Assembly (NCBI RefSeq): GCF_001427285.1
Contig: NZ_LMFV01000012.1
Span: 89,469-153,468 of the forward strand
Source of the DNA: Mesorhizobium sp. Root552
GTDB lineage: Bacteria > Pseudomonadota > Alphaproteobacteria > Rhizobiales > Rhizobiaceae
DNA: 64,000 bases
Reading direction: 5' to 3'
Every line of letters begins with the position of its first letter. Position 1 is the stretch's first letter. Under the pieces are notes generated by a model that searched no databases, was not told the DNA's origin, and saw only the letters and a list, made by a program, of their open reading frames with translations. Positions 45,489-56,481 of the stretch are shown one piece after another. A program made the translations under genes and the position numbers.

Positions 45489-46573
45489 GCTTTCTCGAAC
45501 TTCAGGGCTTGCGCAAGAGCTACGGTCCGGTCAGGGCGCTGGACGGCATCGATCTTGCCGTGCCAGCCGGCTCGCGCACTGCCATCGTTGGCCCTTCGGG
45601 ATGCGGCAAGACAACATTGCTGCGGCTGATCGCCGGCTTCGAGCCGCCCGACGAAGGTCACATAAAGCTCGACGGACAGGTGCTTGCCAATGGCGGCGAA
45701 GCGGTGCCGGCACACAAGCGCGGTATCGGGCTGGTTGCGCAGGACGGTGCGCTGTTTCCCCATCTCAGCATCGCCGAGAACATCGGTTTCGGCATGGGCC
45801 GCAACGAGGACAAGCGCACCGAGCGGATAGCGGAACTTGCCTATATCGTTGGCCTCGACAAGGCGATCCTGCGGCGGCGTCCGCATGAATTGTCGGGCGG
45901 CCAGCAGCAGAGGGTGGCGCTGGCAAGGGCGATGGCCAAGCAACCCCGGCTGATGCTGCTGGACGAGCCGTTTTCGGCGCTCGACACCGGGCTTCGCGCC
46001 TCGATGCGCAAGGCGGTTGCCGAACTGCTGGAAGCGGCGGGTATCGCCACGATCCTGGTAACGCACGACCAGGCGGAGGCGCTCTCGTTCGCCAGCCAGG
46101 TCGCGGTGATGCGGGATGGCAGGTTTTCGCAGGTTGGAACGCCGCGCGATCTCTACCTGCGCCCGAAAGACCGGATGGTCGCGGAGTTCCTCGGCGATGC
46201 CATCATCCTGCCAGCCAGGACCGCCGGAGGTTTCGCGCAATGCTCGCTTGGCACCATCGCGATCGACAGCAAGGAGCGCCGGGACGTGGCCCGCATCATG
46301 CTGCGGCCCGAGCAGATCCAGCTTCAGCGGTCGTCGCGCCAGGAATTGGCCGGAAGCATTACCTCCGGCGTTCTCTTCGGCGAGGTGACGGAAGCGGAGT
46401 TTGCCGGTTCGACCTGTTCGGTCGCGGTGCGGCTTTTGAACAGTCCCGATCCGCCGGACGCTGCCGCCATCGGCAACTCGCCGTTGATCGTGCGGCAACC
46501 GGGCATGGGTGCGCCTGTGGTCGGCGACGTCATGCGGGTGACCGTTACCGGCGCGGCCCATCTCCTGGCCTGA
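45485..46573 (+). CDS. fbpC: Ferric iron ABC transporter ATP-binding protein
   Basis: 362 residues. Walker [10 protein letters not shown] (36-44), signature LSGGQQQR, Walker [13 protein letters not shown] and switch H in [12 protein letters not shown]. The C-terminal TOBE-type domain (about 240-362, including [11 protein letters not shown]) is typical of FbpC and spermidine/maltose-type ATPases. Start fixed by the ATGA overlap with fbpB. Converges with argG over a shared terminator. Confidence 0.92.
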   Translation: MSFLELQGLRKSYGPVRALDGIDLAVPAGSRTAIVGPSGCGKTTLLRLIAGFEPPDEGHIKLDGQVLANGGEAVPAHKRGIGLVAQDGALFPHLSIAENIGFGMGRNEDKRTERIAELAYIVGLDKAILRRRPHELSGGQQQRVALARAMAKQPRLMLLDEPFSALDTGLRASMRKAVAELLEAAGIATILVTHDQAEALSFASQVAVMRDGRFSQVGTPRDLYLRPKDRMVAEFLGDAIILPARTAGGFAQCSLGTIAIDSKERRDVARIMLRPEQIQLQRSSRQELAGSITSGVLFGEVTEAEFAGSTCSVAVRLLNSPDPPDAAAIGNSPLIVRQPGMGAPVVGDVMRVTVTGAAHLLA

Positions 46574-46598
46574 CTCTGGCTGAAGTCACCGGACGAAA

Positions 46599-46632
46599 CA
46601 AAAACAACGCGGGACAGGCCCGCGCCGTTTTC
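46599..46632. terminator. Bidirectional terminator between fbpC and argG
   Basis: CGCGGG (46608-46613), ACAGG loop, CCCGCG (46619-46624), with an A-rich run on the left and TTTT on the right, so it can end transcripts from both sides; it is stronger on the minus strand (GTTTTTGTTT). Confidence 0.8.
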
Positions 46633-46642
46633 AGCAAGTGCA

Positions 46643-47860
<1,218 letters not shown>

Positions 47861-48117
47861 GGGTGTTTCCGGTGTCTTTTCGATTGGTGGCGTGACGTGA
47901 AATTCGTGCGCACTCATAAGCAGGAAAGCGCTGCCGGACAAGCGTTGCGGACAATTGACGAAAGGTGTCGCCCCTGTGGTCCAAGCGAACGGCGGGATAA
48001 GACGAAAATCGTATGCTCCGGGAAATAAAGTTTCATTGGGCATTGCCCAATTTTTATGCAATGGAAAGCCCGTCCACCCCAGCACGCAAGTATCATCAAG
48101 CCAGACAGGAACTCATG

Positions 48118-49383
48118 ATGCCCGAAGACAGCCTACTTGATAGCGCCCTTGTTCGTCTCGACGAAGCCGCCCGGCACATCAACGTCGATGCAGATGTTAT
48201 CGAGAAGCTGAAATATCCGCGAGAAACGACCAAGGCGCGCTTGATGATCCGCATGGACGACGGCTCGCGAAAATCTTTCCTGGCATGGCGATGCCGCTAC
48301 GACGACACGCGCGGCCCGACCAAGGGCGGCATTCGTTTCCACCCAGATGCCTCGGCCGACGAGGTCGAGATGCTGGCGTTCTGGATGACGTTTAAGTGCG
48401 CCGTCATGAACCTGCCCTACGGCGGCGGCAAAGGCGCGGTCCAGGTTGACCCGCGCAAGCTTTCCAAGGCGGAGCTGGAACGCCTCTCGCGCTCCTACAT
48501 GCAGGCGTTCTCGCGCATCATCGGACCGGACCGCGATATTCCGGCGCCGGATGTCTACACCAACGCCATGATCATGGGCTGGATGGCTGACGAATACAGC
48601 CAGATCGTCGGACACGCCTCGCCGGCTGTCATCACAGGCAAGCCCCTGGCTCTCGGCGGTTCTGTCGGTCGTGGCGACGCGACGGCGCGTGGCGGCTATT
48701 ATCTGGTGCGGCATCTGTTCGCCGAGCTCGGCCTCAAGGGCAAACTCCGCATCGCGATCCAGGGTTTCGGCAATGCCGGCCAGCATATTGCCTCACTGTT
48801 TGCGGCTGACGGGCACAGCATCGTTGCAGTTTCCGATTCCGGCGGTGCGGTGCAGGCTTCGGGCGGACTTTCCCTGGCAGCTCTGCTTGCTGCCAAGCAG
48901 GAAAACAATTCCGTCATCCACACCATCGGCAAGGACGGCCATGAAGCCTTGAGCGCGGATCAACTGGTGGGCGTTGAATGCGACGTGCTGGTGCCGGCGG
49001 CGCTGGAGAACATGATCCGCATCGACAATGCCGAGACGATCAAGGCGCGCGTGGTGCTGGAACTGGCCAACGGCCCTGTTACGCACGACGCCGACGAGAT
49101 CCTCGCTAAGCGCAATGTCGTTGTGCTTCCCGACATTCTAGCCAATGCAGGTGGCGTCACGGTCTCCTATTTCGAATGGGTGCAGAACAAGCAGGGCTAT
49201 TACTGGGAACTGCCGGAAATCCACGAGAAGCTGCGCGTCATCATGGAGCGCGAGGGCCGTGCCATCTGGGAACTGGCGTCTTCGCGCGACGTTACCGTGC
49301 GAACCGCTGCGTATGTCCATGCGCTCAGCCGTCTTGCCGAAGCGATCGAGGCGCACGGTACGCAGAGCTACTTTGACAGCTAA
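48118..49383 (+). CDS. Glu/Leu/Phe/Val dehydrogenase
   Basis: 421 residues. Substrate and catalytic segment RGPTKGGIRFHP (K69) and PYGGGKGAV (catalytic K105); NAD-binding IQGFGNAGQHIA and the C-terminal VSYFEWVQNKQGYYWE. The 420-residue size is that of the catabolic hexameric glutamate dehydrogenase type (GdhA/GudB/RocG-like), which would release ammonium from glutamate; a leucine dehydrogenase is shorter. The ATG at 48118 is chosen because AGGA is seven bases upstream; the adjacent ATG at 48115 differs by one residue. Its position next to argG fits nitrogen metabolism. Confidence 0.93.
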   Translation: MPEDSLLDSALVRLDEAARHINVDADVIEKLKYPRETTKARLMIRMDDGSRKSFLAWRCRYDDTRGPTKGGIRFHPDASADEVEMLAFWMTFKCAVMNLPYGGGKGAVQVDPRKLSKAELERLSRSYMQAFSRIIGPDRDIPAPDVYTNAMIMGWMADEYSQIVGHASPAVITGKPLALGGSVGRGDATARGGYYLVRHLFAELGLKGKLRIAIQGFGNAGQHIASLFAADGHSIVAVSDSGGAVQASGGLSLAALLAAKQENNSVIHTIGKDGHEALSADQLVGVECDVLVPAALENMIRIDNAETIKARVVLELANGPVTHDADEILAKRNVVVLPDILANAGGVTVSYFEWVQNKQGYYWELPEIHEKLRVIMEREGRAIWELASSRDVTVRTAAYVHALSRLAEAIEAHGTQSYFDS

Positions 49384-49448
49384 GCGGCGTATTCGGTAAA
49401 TGGAGCAGACCGACGGCAAAAGCCGCCGGTCGCGTTACAACCATTCCT

Positions 49449-49476
49449 GGGCGCCGTGTTAAGCGGCGCCCTTTCC
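49449..49476 (+). terminator. Terminator-like hairpin between the dehydrogenase and LysE genes
   Basis: GGGCGCC (49449-49455) and GGCGCCC (49465-49471) form a 7-base stem followed by TTT. It ends 25 bases before the LysE start, so it could end the dehydrogenase message or sit in the LysE leader. Confidence 0.6.
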
Positions 49477-49500
49477 AATGAAAGCCGGGCGGACCAACAG

Positions 49501-50142
49501 ATGTCCTTCGTTCCAGACCTTTCCGTGCTGATCCAGTTCTCCATCGCCACGATCATCCTGGCGATAACGCCCGGGCCGGACATGACGTTGTTCGTCAGCC
49601 GCACCCTGAACCAGGGGAGGGTGGCGGGTTTTGCCTCGATGGCTGGCGCGCTATGCGGGACGCTGGTTCACACGACACTGGTCGTTGTCGGTATCTCTGC
49701 CCTGATCGTCGCTTCGCCGACCGCGTTCTTTGCACTCAAGATTTTCGGCGCCGGCTATCTGGTATTCCTGGCCTGGCAGGCGCTCACCAAGGGTTCGGCC
49801 TTTTCGCCGGAGCAGAAGGGTGGACCGCAGGTTTCTCTGTTTCGTGCCTGGGCGGCGGGTCTTGGCGTCAACCTGCTCAACCCGAAGATCATCCTGTTCT
49901 TCATGACGTTCTTGCCGCAGTTCGTCTCGGCGCATGACCCGCATGCGCCCGGCAAATTGTTCTTCCTCGGCTTCATGTTCGTGGTGCTGTCGATCCCGGT
50001 AACCGCACCAATGGTGTTCGCTGCGGAAAAATTCTCGGTGGCAATGAAAGCCAGCCCGAAGATCACGCGCGTCGTCGACTATATGCTGGCAGGCGTATTT
50101 TCCGCCTTTGCGCTCAAGATTCTTACTGCTCAGGCGAAGTAG
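49501..50142 (+). CDS. LysE-family amino-acid exporter
   Basis: 213 residues with about six membrane helices. AITPGPDMTLFVSRTLNQG (about 24-42) is the LysE/RhtB signature and NLLNPKIILFFMTFLPQF the second. The family exports amino acids or homoserine lactones; the substrate here is not known. The ATG at 49501 is chosen because the first helix then begins at once. Its last 20 bases overlap the end of the convergent small membrane protein gene. Confidence 0.9.
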   Translation: MSFVPDLSVLIQFSIATIILAITPGPDMTLFVSRTLNQGRVAGFASMAGALCGTLVHTTLVVVGISALIVASPTAFFALKIFGAGYLVFLAWQALTKGSAFSPEQKGGPQVSLFRAWAAGLGVNLLNPKIILFFMTFLPQFVSAHDPHAPGKLFFLGFMFVVLSIPVTAPMVFAAEKFSVAMKASPKITRVVDYMLAGVFSAFALKILTAQAK

Positions 50143-50605
50143 GCAGGCGTGGCGGAGGTTCGGAGCGCCAGCTTCCAGCCCAGCGGCCAGCGGTCAGCCA
50201 GTAGGCAATGCCACCGACCATGCCGCCGCCAATAATGCCAAGCGCAATCGGGGTGGCCGTCAGGTCGTAGCCGGCATCGACATTGCCTGACGCCGTTGCG
50301 ATGAAGGCAATGCCGACGCCTGCGCCGAGCAATGCGTAAGAGAGCCAGTCCCGGCGGCCCAGTAATTCCGCCACGCCGATTGCGATGACGGACGGGACAA
50401 AGACGAAGTAGGCCACGAAAAGCGCGACGAAGGGGACGGAAAACAGCATGGCCGCTCCTGCCACGGGCCGCACGTCTTCTTCAAGAAATCCGGCGGATCC
50501 AAGAAAAAGCAGATGGATGAAAGCGCTGGCCGCCAAAACGGCTGCGACAAATCCAACGAGGATGACGGCGAAGCGGAGCAGATAGGCGAATATCCGCCCC
50601 ATCAT
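50123..50605 (-). CDS. Hypothetical four-helix membrane protein downstream of rlmN
   Basis: 160 residues with four hydrophobic segments (about 8-32, 48-72, 88-108, 120-138) and a polar proline-rich tail. I recognise no family with certainty; it looks like a small conserved inner-membrane protein. Its start overlaps the rlmN stop (TGATG, 50602-50606 on the minus strand), so it is co-translated with rlmN. At the other end it overlaps the LysE gene by 20 bases tail to tail. Function unknown. Confidence 0.75.
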   Translation of the reverse strand: MMGRIFAYLLRFAVILVGFVAAVLAASAFIHLLFLGSAGFLEEDVRPVAGAAMLFSVPFVALFVAYFVFVPSVIAIGVAELLGRRDWLSYALLGAGVGIAFIATASGNVDAGYDLTATPIALGIIGGGMVGGIAYWLTAGRWAGSWRSEPPPRLPTSPEQ

Positions 50606-51837
50606 GCCTCGCCGTGGCCGGCGATCATCATCGCTTCAAGCGCCAGCCGGTCCACCTTGCGCATGCGCTCCGATTCAGACTTAAGCTGACCGCAAGCGGC
50701 GAGGATATCGCGGCCGCGCGGGGTGCGGATCGGCGAAGCGTAGCCGGCATTGTTGATGTAGTCGGCAAACTTCTCGATCGTTTCCCAGTCGGAGCACTGG
50801 TAGTTGGTGCCGGGCCACGGATTGAACGGGATCAGGTTGATCTTGGCCGGGATGCCCTTCAGCAGTTGAACCAGGGCTTTGGCGTCATCGAGGCTGTCGT
50901 TGACGTCCTTCAGCATCACATATTCGAAAGTGATGCGGCGGGCGTTGGACAGGCCCGGATAGGCGCGGCATGCGGCGATCAGTTCCTTCAACGGGAACTT
51001 CTTGTTGATCGGCACCAGAAGGTCGCGCAGATCGTCATTGGTCGCGTGCAGCGAGATTGCAAGCATGACGCCGACCTCTTCGCCGGTGCGGGTGATTTCC
51101 GGCACGACGCCGGAGGTGGAAAGCGTGATGCGGCGCTTCGACAGCGCAAGCCCGTCGCCATCGGAGGCGATCAGCAGTGCCTTCTTCACCGCCTCGAAAT
51201 TGTAGAGAGGTTCGCCCATGCCCATCATGACGATGTTCGAGACCTTGCGGCCTTCCGAGGGCACGATGGCGCCGGCAGGCGTGTCGCGGTCTGGAAAATC
51301 GCCGAGCCGGTCGCGTGCCGTGAGCAACTGGGCGAGGATTTCTTCCGCGGTCAGGTTGCGCACGAGCTTCTGGGTGCCGGTGTGGCAGAAGGAGCAGGTC
51401 AGCGTGCAGCCGACCTGCGAGGAGATGCACAGCGTGCCGCGTCCTTCTTCGGGAATGTAGACGGTTTCGATCTCGACCGGACGGCCGGCGCCGCGCGGCG
51501 GAAACCGGAACAGCCATTTGCGCGTACCGTCGGTTGAAATCTGCTCTTCCACGATTTCAGGGCGGGAAACGCTGAAATGCCGGTCGAGAGCGGCCCGCAA
51601 GTCCTTCGAGATGTTGAACATCTCGGCAAAGTTGGAAACGCCGCGCACATAGAGCCAGTGCCAGAGCTGGCTGGCGCGCATCCTGGCCTGCCGCTCGGGC
51701 ACGACGCCGGCGGCAACCAGCGCCTCGGCAAGCTCGGAGCGAGTAAGGCCGACAAGCGACGGCTTTTCGGGCATGGCGGCGCGTGCGGCCAGAGCGGCGC
51801 GGGTCGCGTCAGAGGTTAGATCGATAGATAGTGCCAT
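50602..51837 (-). CDS. rlmN: Dual-specificity 23S rRNA/tRNA adenosine C2-methyltransferase RlmN
   Basis: 411 residues, radical-SAM. The [4Fe-4S] cysteines are C144, C148 and C151 in [24 protein letters not shown] and [14 protein letters not shown] are typical, and a C-terminal cysteine in ILAACGQL is the one that carries the methyl group. RlmN methylates A2503 in 23S rRNA and A37 of some tRNAs. The length is slightly above that of the E. coli enzyme owing to an N-terminal extension. Co-translated with the downstream membrane protein gene. Confidence 0.96.
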   Translation of the reverse strand: MALSIDLTSDATRAALAARAAMPEKPSLVGLTRSELAEALVAAGVVPERQARMRASQLWHWLYVRGVSNFAEMFNISKDLRAALDRHFSVSRPEIVEEQISTDGTRKWLFRFPPRGAGRPVEIETVYIPEEGRGTLCISSQVGCTLTCSFCHTGTQKLVRNLTAEEILAQLLTARDRLGDFPDRDTPAGAIVPSEGRKVSNIVMMGMGEPLYNFEAVKKALLIASDGDGLALSKRRITLSTSGVVPEITRTGEEVGVMLAISLHATNDDLRDLLVPINKKFPLKELIAACRAYPGLSNARRITFEYVMLKDVNDSLDDAKALVQLLKGIPAKINLIPFNPWPGTNYQCSDWETIEKFADYINNAGYASPIRTPRGRDILAACGQLKSESERMRKVDRLALEAMMIAGHGEA

Positions 51838-51923
51838 TACGGTTCGTTTAATCGGTCCCGGGACCGGCTACAGACAGGATTTATCGGCCACATATCACAG
51901 GTGCGCCGCGCCGTCACCGGCAG

Positions 51924-52634
51924 CTAGCGCAGTTCGGTCAGCAGGCCCGGCAGTTCACCCAGATGGGCAAGCTGCCTGAAGCGCAGCTCGTCGAGCGGCG
52001 TTTCGGCGTGCTCCAGAACCCAGGTCAGGTCATGCGGGACGTAGACGCCCCATCCGCCGGCTTGCAACACGGGAACCACGTCCGACTTCAGCGAGTTGCC
52101 CACCATCATGCTTTTTTCCGGCCCGTCGCCGTGACGGCTGAAGATGCGGCTATAGGTATCCGGTTGCTTGCCGCTGACGATTTCCACCGCGTCGAACAGG
52201 TCGCCAAGCCCAGATTGGGCGAGTTTGCGTTCCTGATCGAAGAGGTCTCCCTTGGTGATCAGCACCAGCCGGAACCGGCCAGCGAGCTGCTCCAGGGTTT
52301 CACGTGCATATGGCAATGTCTCAATGGGATGGGAAAGCATTTCCCGGCCGGCCTTGACGATGCTTGCGATGATTTCCGCCGGCACCTTGCCTTCCGTGAC
52401 TTCAATCGCCGTTTCGACCATCGAGAGGGTGAAACCCTTGATGCCGAAGCCGTAGAGCTGGAGATTTCGCCTCTCGGCGTCGAGAAGCCGCTGCTTGATG
52501 CCATTCGCCTCGGCGTGACCGGCAAGCAGGGAAACGAAATGATCTTCCGCCAGCCGGAAGAACTGCTCGTTCTGCCACAACGTGTCGTCGGCGTCGAAGC
52601 CAATGGTGGTAAGTCTTGGGTTGGCGAGAGACAT
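51924..52634 (-). CDS. HAD-family hydrolase
   Basis: 236 residues. The nucleophile motif GFDADDTLW (D14, D16), VLITKGDLFDQERKL and MVGNSLKSDVVPVLQAGGWG are haloacid dehalogenase motifs 1, 2 and 4 and place it among the phosphoglycolate-phosphatase-like or YjjG-like phosphatases. Substrate unknown. The ATG at 52634 removes a polar 15-residue leader present with the earlier ATG at 52679. Divergent from the DUF1294 gene. Confidence 0.87.
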   Translation of the reverse strand: MSLANPRLTTIGFDADDTLWQNEQFFRLAEDHFVSLLAGHAEANGIKQRLLDAERRNLQLYGFGIKGFTLSMVETAIEVTEGKVPAEIIASIVKAGREMLSHPIETLPYARETLEQLAGRFRLVLITKGDLFDQERKLAQSGLGDLFDAVEIVSGKQPDTYSRIFSRHGDGPEKSMMVGNSLKSDVVPVLQAGGWGVYVPHDLTWVLEHAETPLDELRFRQLAHLGELPGLLTELR

Positions 52635-52751
52635 GTCCGTGTGAGCCAGCAGGCTATCTGGTAGCCCTTGCGATATCATGCGGCAGCCGCCACGTCACGC
52701 CATAGGACGGCATTTGCGGCTTGTTAGCCGGTTGGGGTTCAGGATGCCGCC

Positions 52752-53063
52752 ATGATATCCGTTCCCCAGCTGGTATTCGTCTTGCTCGCGGTCAACTGCG
52801 CCGCGTTCGTGGCCTTCTGGTGGGACAAGCGGCTGGCGGAGGCCGGCGCAAGGCGGATCAGCGAGCGGACATTGCTGGGTCTTGCATTGGTTGGCGGCAG
52901 TCTGGGCGCTATTTCAGCGCAGCAGATCTTCCGGCACAAGACCCGCAAGGAACCTTTCAGGAGCCTGCTTTACCTGATCGTGTTGCTGCAGATAGTCGCC
53001 GGCGCAAGCTGGCTGCTTGCGCCGAATAGCATGACCGATCTCGTTCGCCAGTTGGCGAGTTGA
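52752..53063 (+). CDS. DUF1294 membrane protein
   Basis: 103 residues. FVAFWWDKRLAEAGARRISE followed by LVGGSLGAISAQQIFRHKT is the DUF1294 signature: two or three membrane helices around a basic loop. Function unknown. Single gene between the HAD gene and the convergent IalB gene. Confidence 0.87.
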   Translation: MISVPQLVFVLLAVNCAAFVAFWWDKRLAEAGARRISERTLLGLALVGGSLGAISAQQIFRHKTRKEPFRSLLYLIVLLQIVAGASWLLAPNSMTDLVRQLAS

Positions 53064-53074
53064 CCTCAAGATAG

Positions 53075-53578
53075 CTATTTGCAGTTGGCTATGGAGCTCA
53101 ACGCCGCCGAAATGCCTTTCAGCGAGAACACGTAGTTGGTGGCATTGCCGCGGCCCGACTTGGCCTGCACCTTCATATCCGAACCGCCTTTCATGGCGGC
53201 GATCAGCACCGGTTCCTCAGCGGCATTCTCGACCCACGCAGATTTGCCGCGCGTGAACATGGTGAAGGACTTGTCGCCAACCGAAACGGTGACCTTGGAA
53301 TTTTCCTGAAAATTATAGCCGGCAATGAATTGCGGCTCGTAGGAAACCTGCTGGCCGGGCCGCTGGCTGACGAAGAAGAACATGTCGCCGTGATCGAGCG
53401 TCGGCGGCTGCTTGTCGGTCGGCACGGTCAGCACATAGCACACCTTGCCGTTGGCTGCCTGATAGCTGTAGGTGCCCCAGGCATTGTGCTGCCCGATCTT
53501 GGTTGCCTGCTGGGCGAGCGCTGGCGTCGCCGCGGCGATCAGCACCAAGCTTGAAATTGTAGCAATCAATCCGCGCAT
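53075..53578 (-). CDS. Invasion-associated locus B (IalB) family protein
   Basis: 167 residues with a signal peptide (about 1-22, ending ALA-QQ). WGTYSYQAANGKVCYVLTVP, FFFVSQRPGQQVSYEPQF and the late DMKVQAKSGRGNATNY are typical of IalB proteins, named after a Bartonella invasion locus but widespread in free-living Rhizobiales. Two cysteines (one near the last residue) probably form a disulphide. A periplasmic or surface role is likely; its exact work is unknown. Confidence 0.88.
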   Translation of the reverse strand: MRGLIATISSLVLIAAATPALAQQATKIGQHNAWGTYSYQAANGKVCYVLTVPTDKQPPTLDHGDMFFFVSQRPGQQVSYEPQFIAGYNFQENSKVTVSVGDKSFTMFTRGKSAWVENAAEEPVLIAAMKGGSDMKVQAKSGRGNATNYVFSLKGISAALSSIANCK

Positions 53579-53824
53579 CGTGTTTCCCGTATTCCAAATG
53601 GTGCGGGGGCAGGCCGGCGTCTCGTCCTGCCCGTTCGCTTTATTTTGATTTAATCTGGGTTACCAAAGGATGAAGTTCTGCAAGAAAGCACTTCGCCATA
53701 GGAAACCGCCGCCATCTCGGCGCCCTGCCGTTTCCATCCGGCTCAGGCACCATGTCCCTGGCGCGACTTGGAAAGCAGGAAAAAGGCGAGAATTTGACTG
53801 GCGAGGCCAGGAACAGCTCGGCCA

Positions 53825-54187
53825 TCAGCCGTTGTCGGCGATGGCCTGACGTGCGGCGAGCCTATGCGCCGGAGTGATGTGGGCACGAACTGCCGTGATC
53901 GCCGCCGTCAGAACGGCAATGTCGTCGGTGAAGCCCAGCCCGAGAATTACATCGGGAATGGTGTCGACGGGCAGGATGAAATAGCCGAGCGCCGCCAAAA
54001 GGATGCCCTTGGCGCGCAGCGGCGTGTTCTTGTCCAGCGCGCAGTAGTATGCGGCGACGACATCTTCCATGAACGGGATCTGCCGCGCCGCCTGTTTGGC
54101 CTTGCGCCAGAATTTCGCACGCACTTCGCTTTCGTTGGCGGGCTTCTCGCCAAGTTCGATGAAATCGAAGTCGTTGTCCTTTGCCAT
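53825..54187 (-). CDS. YkvA/DUF1232 membrane protein
   Basis: 120 residues. The core MEDVVAAYYCALDKNTPLRAK, LAALGYFILPVDTIPDVI and GFTDDIAVL is the DUF1232 motif, a short membrane-associated helical domain of unknown function. The ATG at 54187 follows a GGAGACGGCGG stretch; the frame extends further but without family match. It lies 90 bases after the pterin dehydratase gene on the same strand. Confidence 0.87.
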   Translation of the reverse strand: MAKDNDFDFIELGEKPANESEVRAKFWRKAKQAARQIPFMEDVVAAYYCALDKNTPLRAKGILLAALGYFILPVDTIPDVILGLGFTDDIAVLTAAITAVRAHITPAHRLAARQAIADNG

Positions 54188-54277
54188 CGTCCGCCGTCTC
54201 CTTGCGGGCCTGCCTTCCAGGGATGCCCACATGCAAAATGTGGTAAAGGTCGACTGCCACTGCAAGATGAAACCGGT

Positions 54278-54574
54278 TCAACCGCCGAAGATGCGATTGA
54301 TCTTCTTCGCCAATTCCATGTCGAGCGCGGTCAGTCCGCCGGCGTCGTGGGTATTCAAGGTGATGTTCACGGTCTTGTAGACGTTCGACCAGTCGGGGTG
54401 GTGGTCCATCTTTTCCGCCGCAAGCGCCACGCGCGTCATGAAGGCGAAGGCTTCGGAAAAGTTTCGCAAGGTGAAGACGCGGTTGATGGACCCGCTGTCG
54501 GCGGCGAGTGTCCAGCCTTGCAGACCGGCCAGTGCTTCCTTGATTGCGTCCTTGTCGAGTTTTTCTCGTCCCAT
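54278..54574 (-). CDS. phhB: 4a-hydroxytetrahydrobiopterin dehydratase
   Basis: 98 residues, the usual length of pterin-4a-carbinolamine dehydratases. The active-site segment [18 protein letters not shown] (H58, H59) and [14 protein letters not shown] (H76) are present. It recycles the hydroxylated pterin left by aromatic amino-acid hydroxylases; no such hydroxylase is next to it. An ATG three codons earlier (54583) is an alternative. Divergent from the phosphatase gene, with starts 53 bases apart. Confidence 0.93.
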   Translation of the reverse strand: MGREKLDKDAIKEALAGLQGWTLAADSGSINRVFTLRNFSEAFAFMTRVALAAEKMDHHPDWSNVYKTVNITLNTHDAGGLTALDMELAKKINRIFGG

Positions 54575-54627
54575 GCGGTCCATCCATGCTATCGGCAATT
54601 GGTGCATGCAAACATAGCGCGGGATCG

Positions 54628-55146
54628 ATGGACGCGAAGCCCAAAAAATCAATCCTGTTCGTTTGTCTCGGCAATATCTGCCGCTCGCCCCTGGCCGAAG
54701 GCGTGTTCGCCGCGGTCCTGGAGGAAAAGCGGCTGAGCGAACATTTCGAACTCGATTCGGCAGGCACCGGCGGATGGCATGCCGGATCGGCGCCTGATCC
54801 AAGATCGGTAGCGATCGCCGCCAGTCATGGCATCGACATTTCGGGGCAGAAGGCGCGCAAGGTCAACGCGGACGACTTCTCGCGCTTCGATCTCATCTTG
54901 GCCATGGACCGCAGCAATGTCGAGGAGCTTCAGCGCCTTGCGCCGGCGGCCGCCCGCGAGCGCATTCACCTCTTCCTCGAATTCGCCGATGGCAATGTGC
55001 GCGACGTGCCCGACCCGTACTATGGCGGCCCGGATGGCTTTGCCGCCGTCTACCGCATGATCCGCGATGCGTCGGATGTGCTTTCGAGCCGGTTGGCCGA
55101 GCGCATGTCGGTGTCCAGGAGCGGCCACGCCTCCTCGACGATGTAA
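54628..55146 (+). CDS. Low-molecular-weight protein-tyrosine phosphatase
   Basis: 172 residues. The P-loop CLGNICRS (C13-x5-R19) opens the protein and the general-acid aspartate lies in VPDPYYGG, so the enzyme should be active. Such phosphatases act on tyrosine or arginine phosphate and often on exopolysaccharide kinases; no kinase or polysaccharide gene is near. The last 30 residues extend past the usual end of the fold and overlap the thpR gene on the other strand by 97 bases. Confidence 0.93.
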   Translation: MDAKPKKSILFVCLGNICRSPLAEGVFAAVLEEKRLSEHFELDSAGTGGWHAGSAPDPRSVAIAASHGIDISGQKARKVNADDFSRFDLILAMDRSNVEELQRLAPAAARERIHLFLEFADGNVRDVPDPYYGGPDGFAAVYRMIRDASDVLSSRLAERMSVSRSGHASSTM

Positions 55147-55646
55147 GGGCCGCCACCAACGGAATCGCGCGACGACATCAGGACGAACCTGCCGACGCGG
55201 AAGGGCGTTGCGGCGAAGTTGCCGCGCTCCGACAAGTAGGAAGCGACTTCCAGCGGGCTGGAATTGCGCAGTCTTGCCAGCGTGACGTGCGGCATGAATT
55301 TGCGCGGATCGGCCGGGATGCCCATACGATGACAGATGCGGTCGATTTCAGCCTGCAGGGCCGTCATGTCCGGCGAAGCGGTTACCCCGGCCCAGACCGC
55401 ATGCGGCTTCTTCTGGCCGAAGGCGCCGACACCGGACAGCGCCAGCGTGAACGAGGGCCGCCGCACACGGTCGAGATCATTGGCGATGTCGTCGGCTATG
55501 TGGCCGGCCACATCGCCGATGAAACGCAAGGTGATGTGGTAGTTTTCGACATCGATCCAGCGGGCGCCTGGCAGACCTCCCCTAAGAAGCGAGAGAGAGA
55601 GGGCAGCGTCACGCGGAATTTCGAGGGCGGTGAAAAGACGTGGCAT
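55050..55646 (-). CDS. thpR: RNA 2',3'-cyclic phosphodiesterase ThpR
   Basis: 198 residues of the 2H phosphoesterase family. The two HxT motifs are H37-I-T39 in NYHITLRFIG and H120-V-T122 in MPHVTLARL; RLFTALEIP at the start is also typical. It opens 2',3'-cyclic phosphate ends of RNA. The C-terminal 33 codons are read from DNA that also encodes the end of the phosphatase gene on the plus strand, and this part has no family motif. Confidence 0.92.
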   Translation of the reverse strand: MPRLFTALEIPRDAALSLSLLRGGLPGARWIDVENYHITLRFIGDVAGHIADDIANDLDRVRRPSFTLALSGVGAFGQKKPHAVWAGVTASPDMTALQAEIDRICHRMGIPADPRKFMPHVTLARLRNSSPLEVASYLSERGNFAATPFRVGRFVLMSSRDSVGGGPYIVEEAWPLLDTDMRSANRLESTSDASRIMR

Positions 55647-55773
55647 TGGCAGCCTCCTGTCCCCGAATCGAACTCTCTTGATCTAGCGAATCACCGATGG
55701 CAGGCCGGGGCAAGCAGTTTGTTGTCCGCAGGAGCGCCCGGCGCTTTCCCTGACGGAAGCTGTGACTATTGTG

Positions 55774-56418
55774 CTACTGGGCCGCCGGCAGGCCGGCGAT
55801 GGCCTTTTCCATTGTCGGCAGGAAGCGTTCGACCATGCGTTCGACACCTGCCGCATTTGGGTGCATGCCATCCTCAAGCTGCATGGATTTGTCGCCGGCT
55901 ACGCCATCGAGGAAGAATGGATAGAGCGTAGCGCCGTATTTTTCCGCCAGTTTGGGGTAGATGGCGCCGAATTGTTCGCCATAGGCGTGACCGAGATTAG
56001 GGGCCGCGACCATGCCGACGAGCACAACCGGAATGCCGCGCGCTTTCAGGCGTGACAGCATGGCGTCAAGATTCTGCTCGACCAGAGCAGGATCGACGCC
56101 GCGCAGCATATCGTTGGCGCCGAGTTCAAGGATAACGAGCTTGGTTCCATCCGGAACGGACCAGTCGAGGCGGGCGAGACCGCCGCTGGTGGTGTCGCCG
56201 GAGACACCGGCGTTGGCGACGTCGATGTCGTGGCCTTTGGCGCGGAGCGCGGCCTGCAACCTGTCGGTGAAGCCTTCGCCGGGGCCAAGGCCGAAGCCTG
56301 CCATCAGGCTGTCGCCGAATCCCACGACCGGCAACGGCTCGGCCCGGACGGAAGCCGCTGGCGCAATCGTGAACGCCGAGAGCGTGACAATCAGGGCAAC
56401 GATGTGTTTGAAAGCCAT
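55774..56418 (-). CDS. SGNH-hydrolase arylesterase (TesA-like)
   Basis: 214 residues with a signal peptide (about 1-26). The SGNH blocks are complete: GDSLMAGFG (S37), G in NAGVSGDT, LGANDML and DGMHPNAAG (D and H). Enzymes of this group are periplasmic esterases/thioesterases of the TAP/TesA kind. Its divergent arrangement with the YbbA/YbbP-like ABC genes is the same as tesA-ybbA-ybbP in E. coli, which strengthens the call. Confidence 0.92.
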   Translation of the reverse strand: MAFKHIVALIVTLSAFTIAPAASVRAEPLPVVGFGDSLMAGFGLGPGEGFTDRLQAALRAKGHDIDVANAGVSGDTTSGGLARLDWSVPDGTKLVILELGANDMLRGVDPALVEQNLDAMLSRLKARGIPVVLVGMVAAPNLGHAYGEQFGAIYPKLAEKYGATLYPFFLDGVAGDKSMQLEDGMHPNAAGVERMVERFLPTMEKAIAGLPAAQ

Positions 56419-56481
56419 CAGGCAGGCCCCATATGACGAGGGTAATTTCAGGACGTTTTCCCCATATAGGATGAATCCGCT

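Noticed and set aside
53640..53825. 61-codon open frame between the IalB and YkvA genes
   Set aside because: No ribosome site, composition unlike real genes here and no motif; the 246-base gap otherwise shows nothing.
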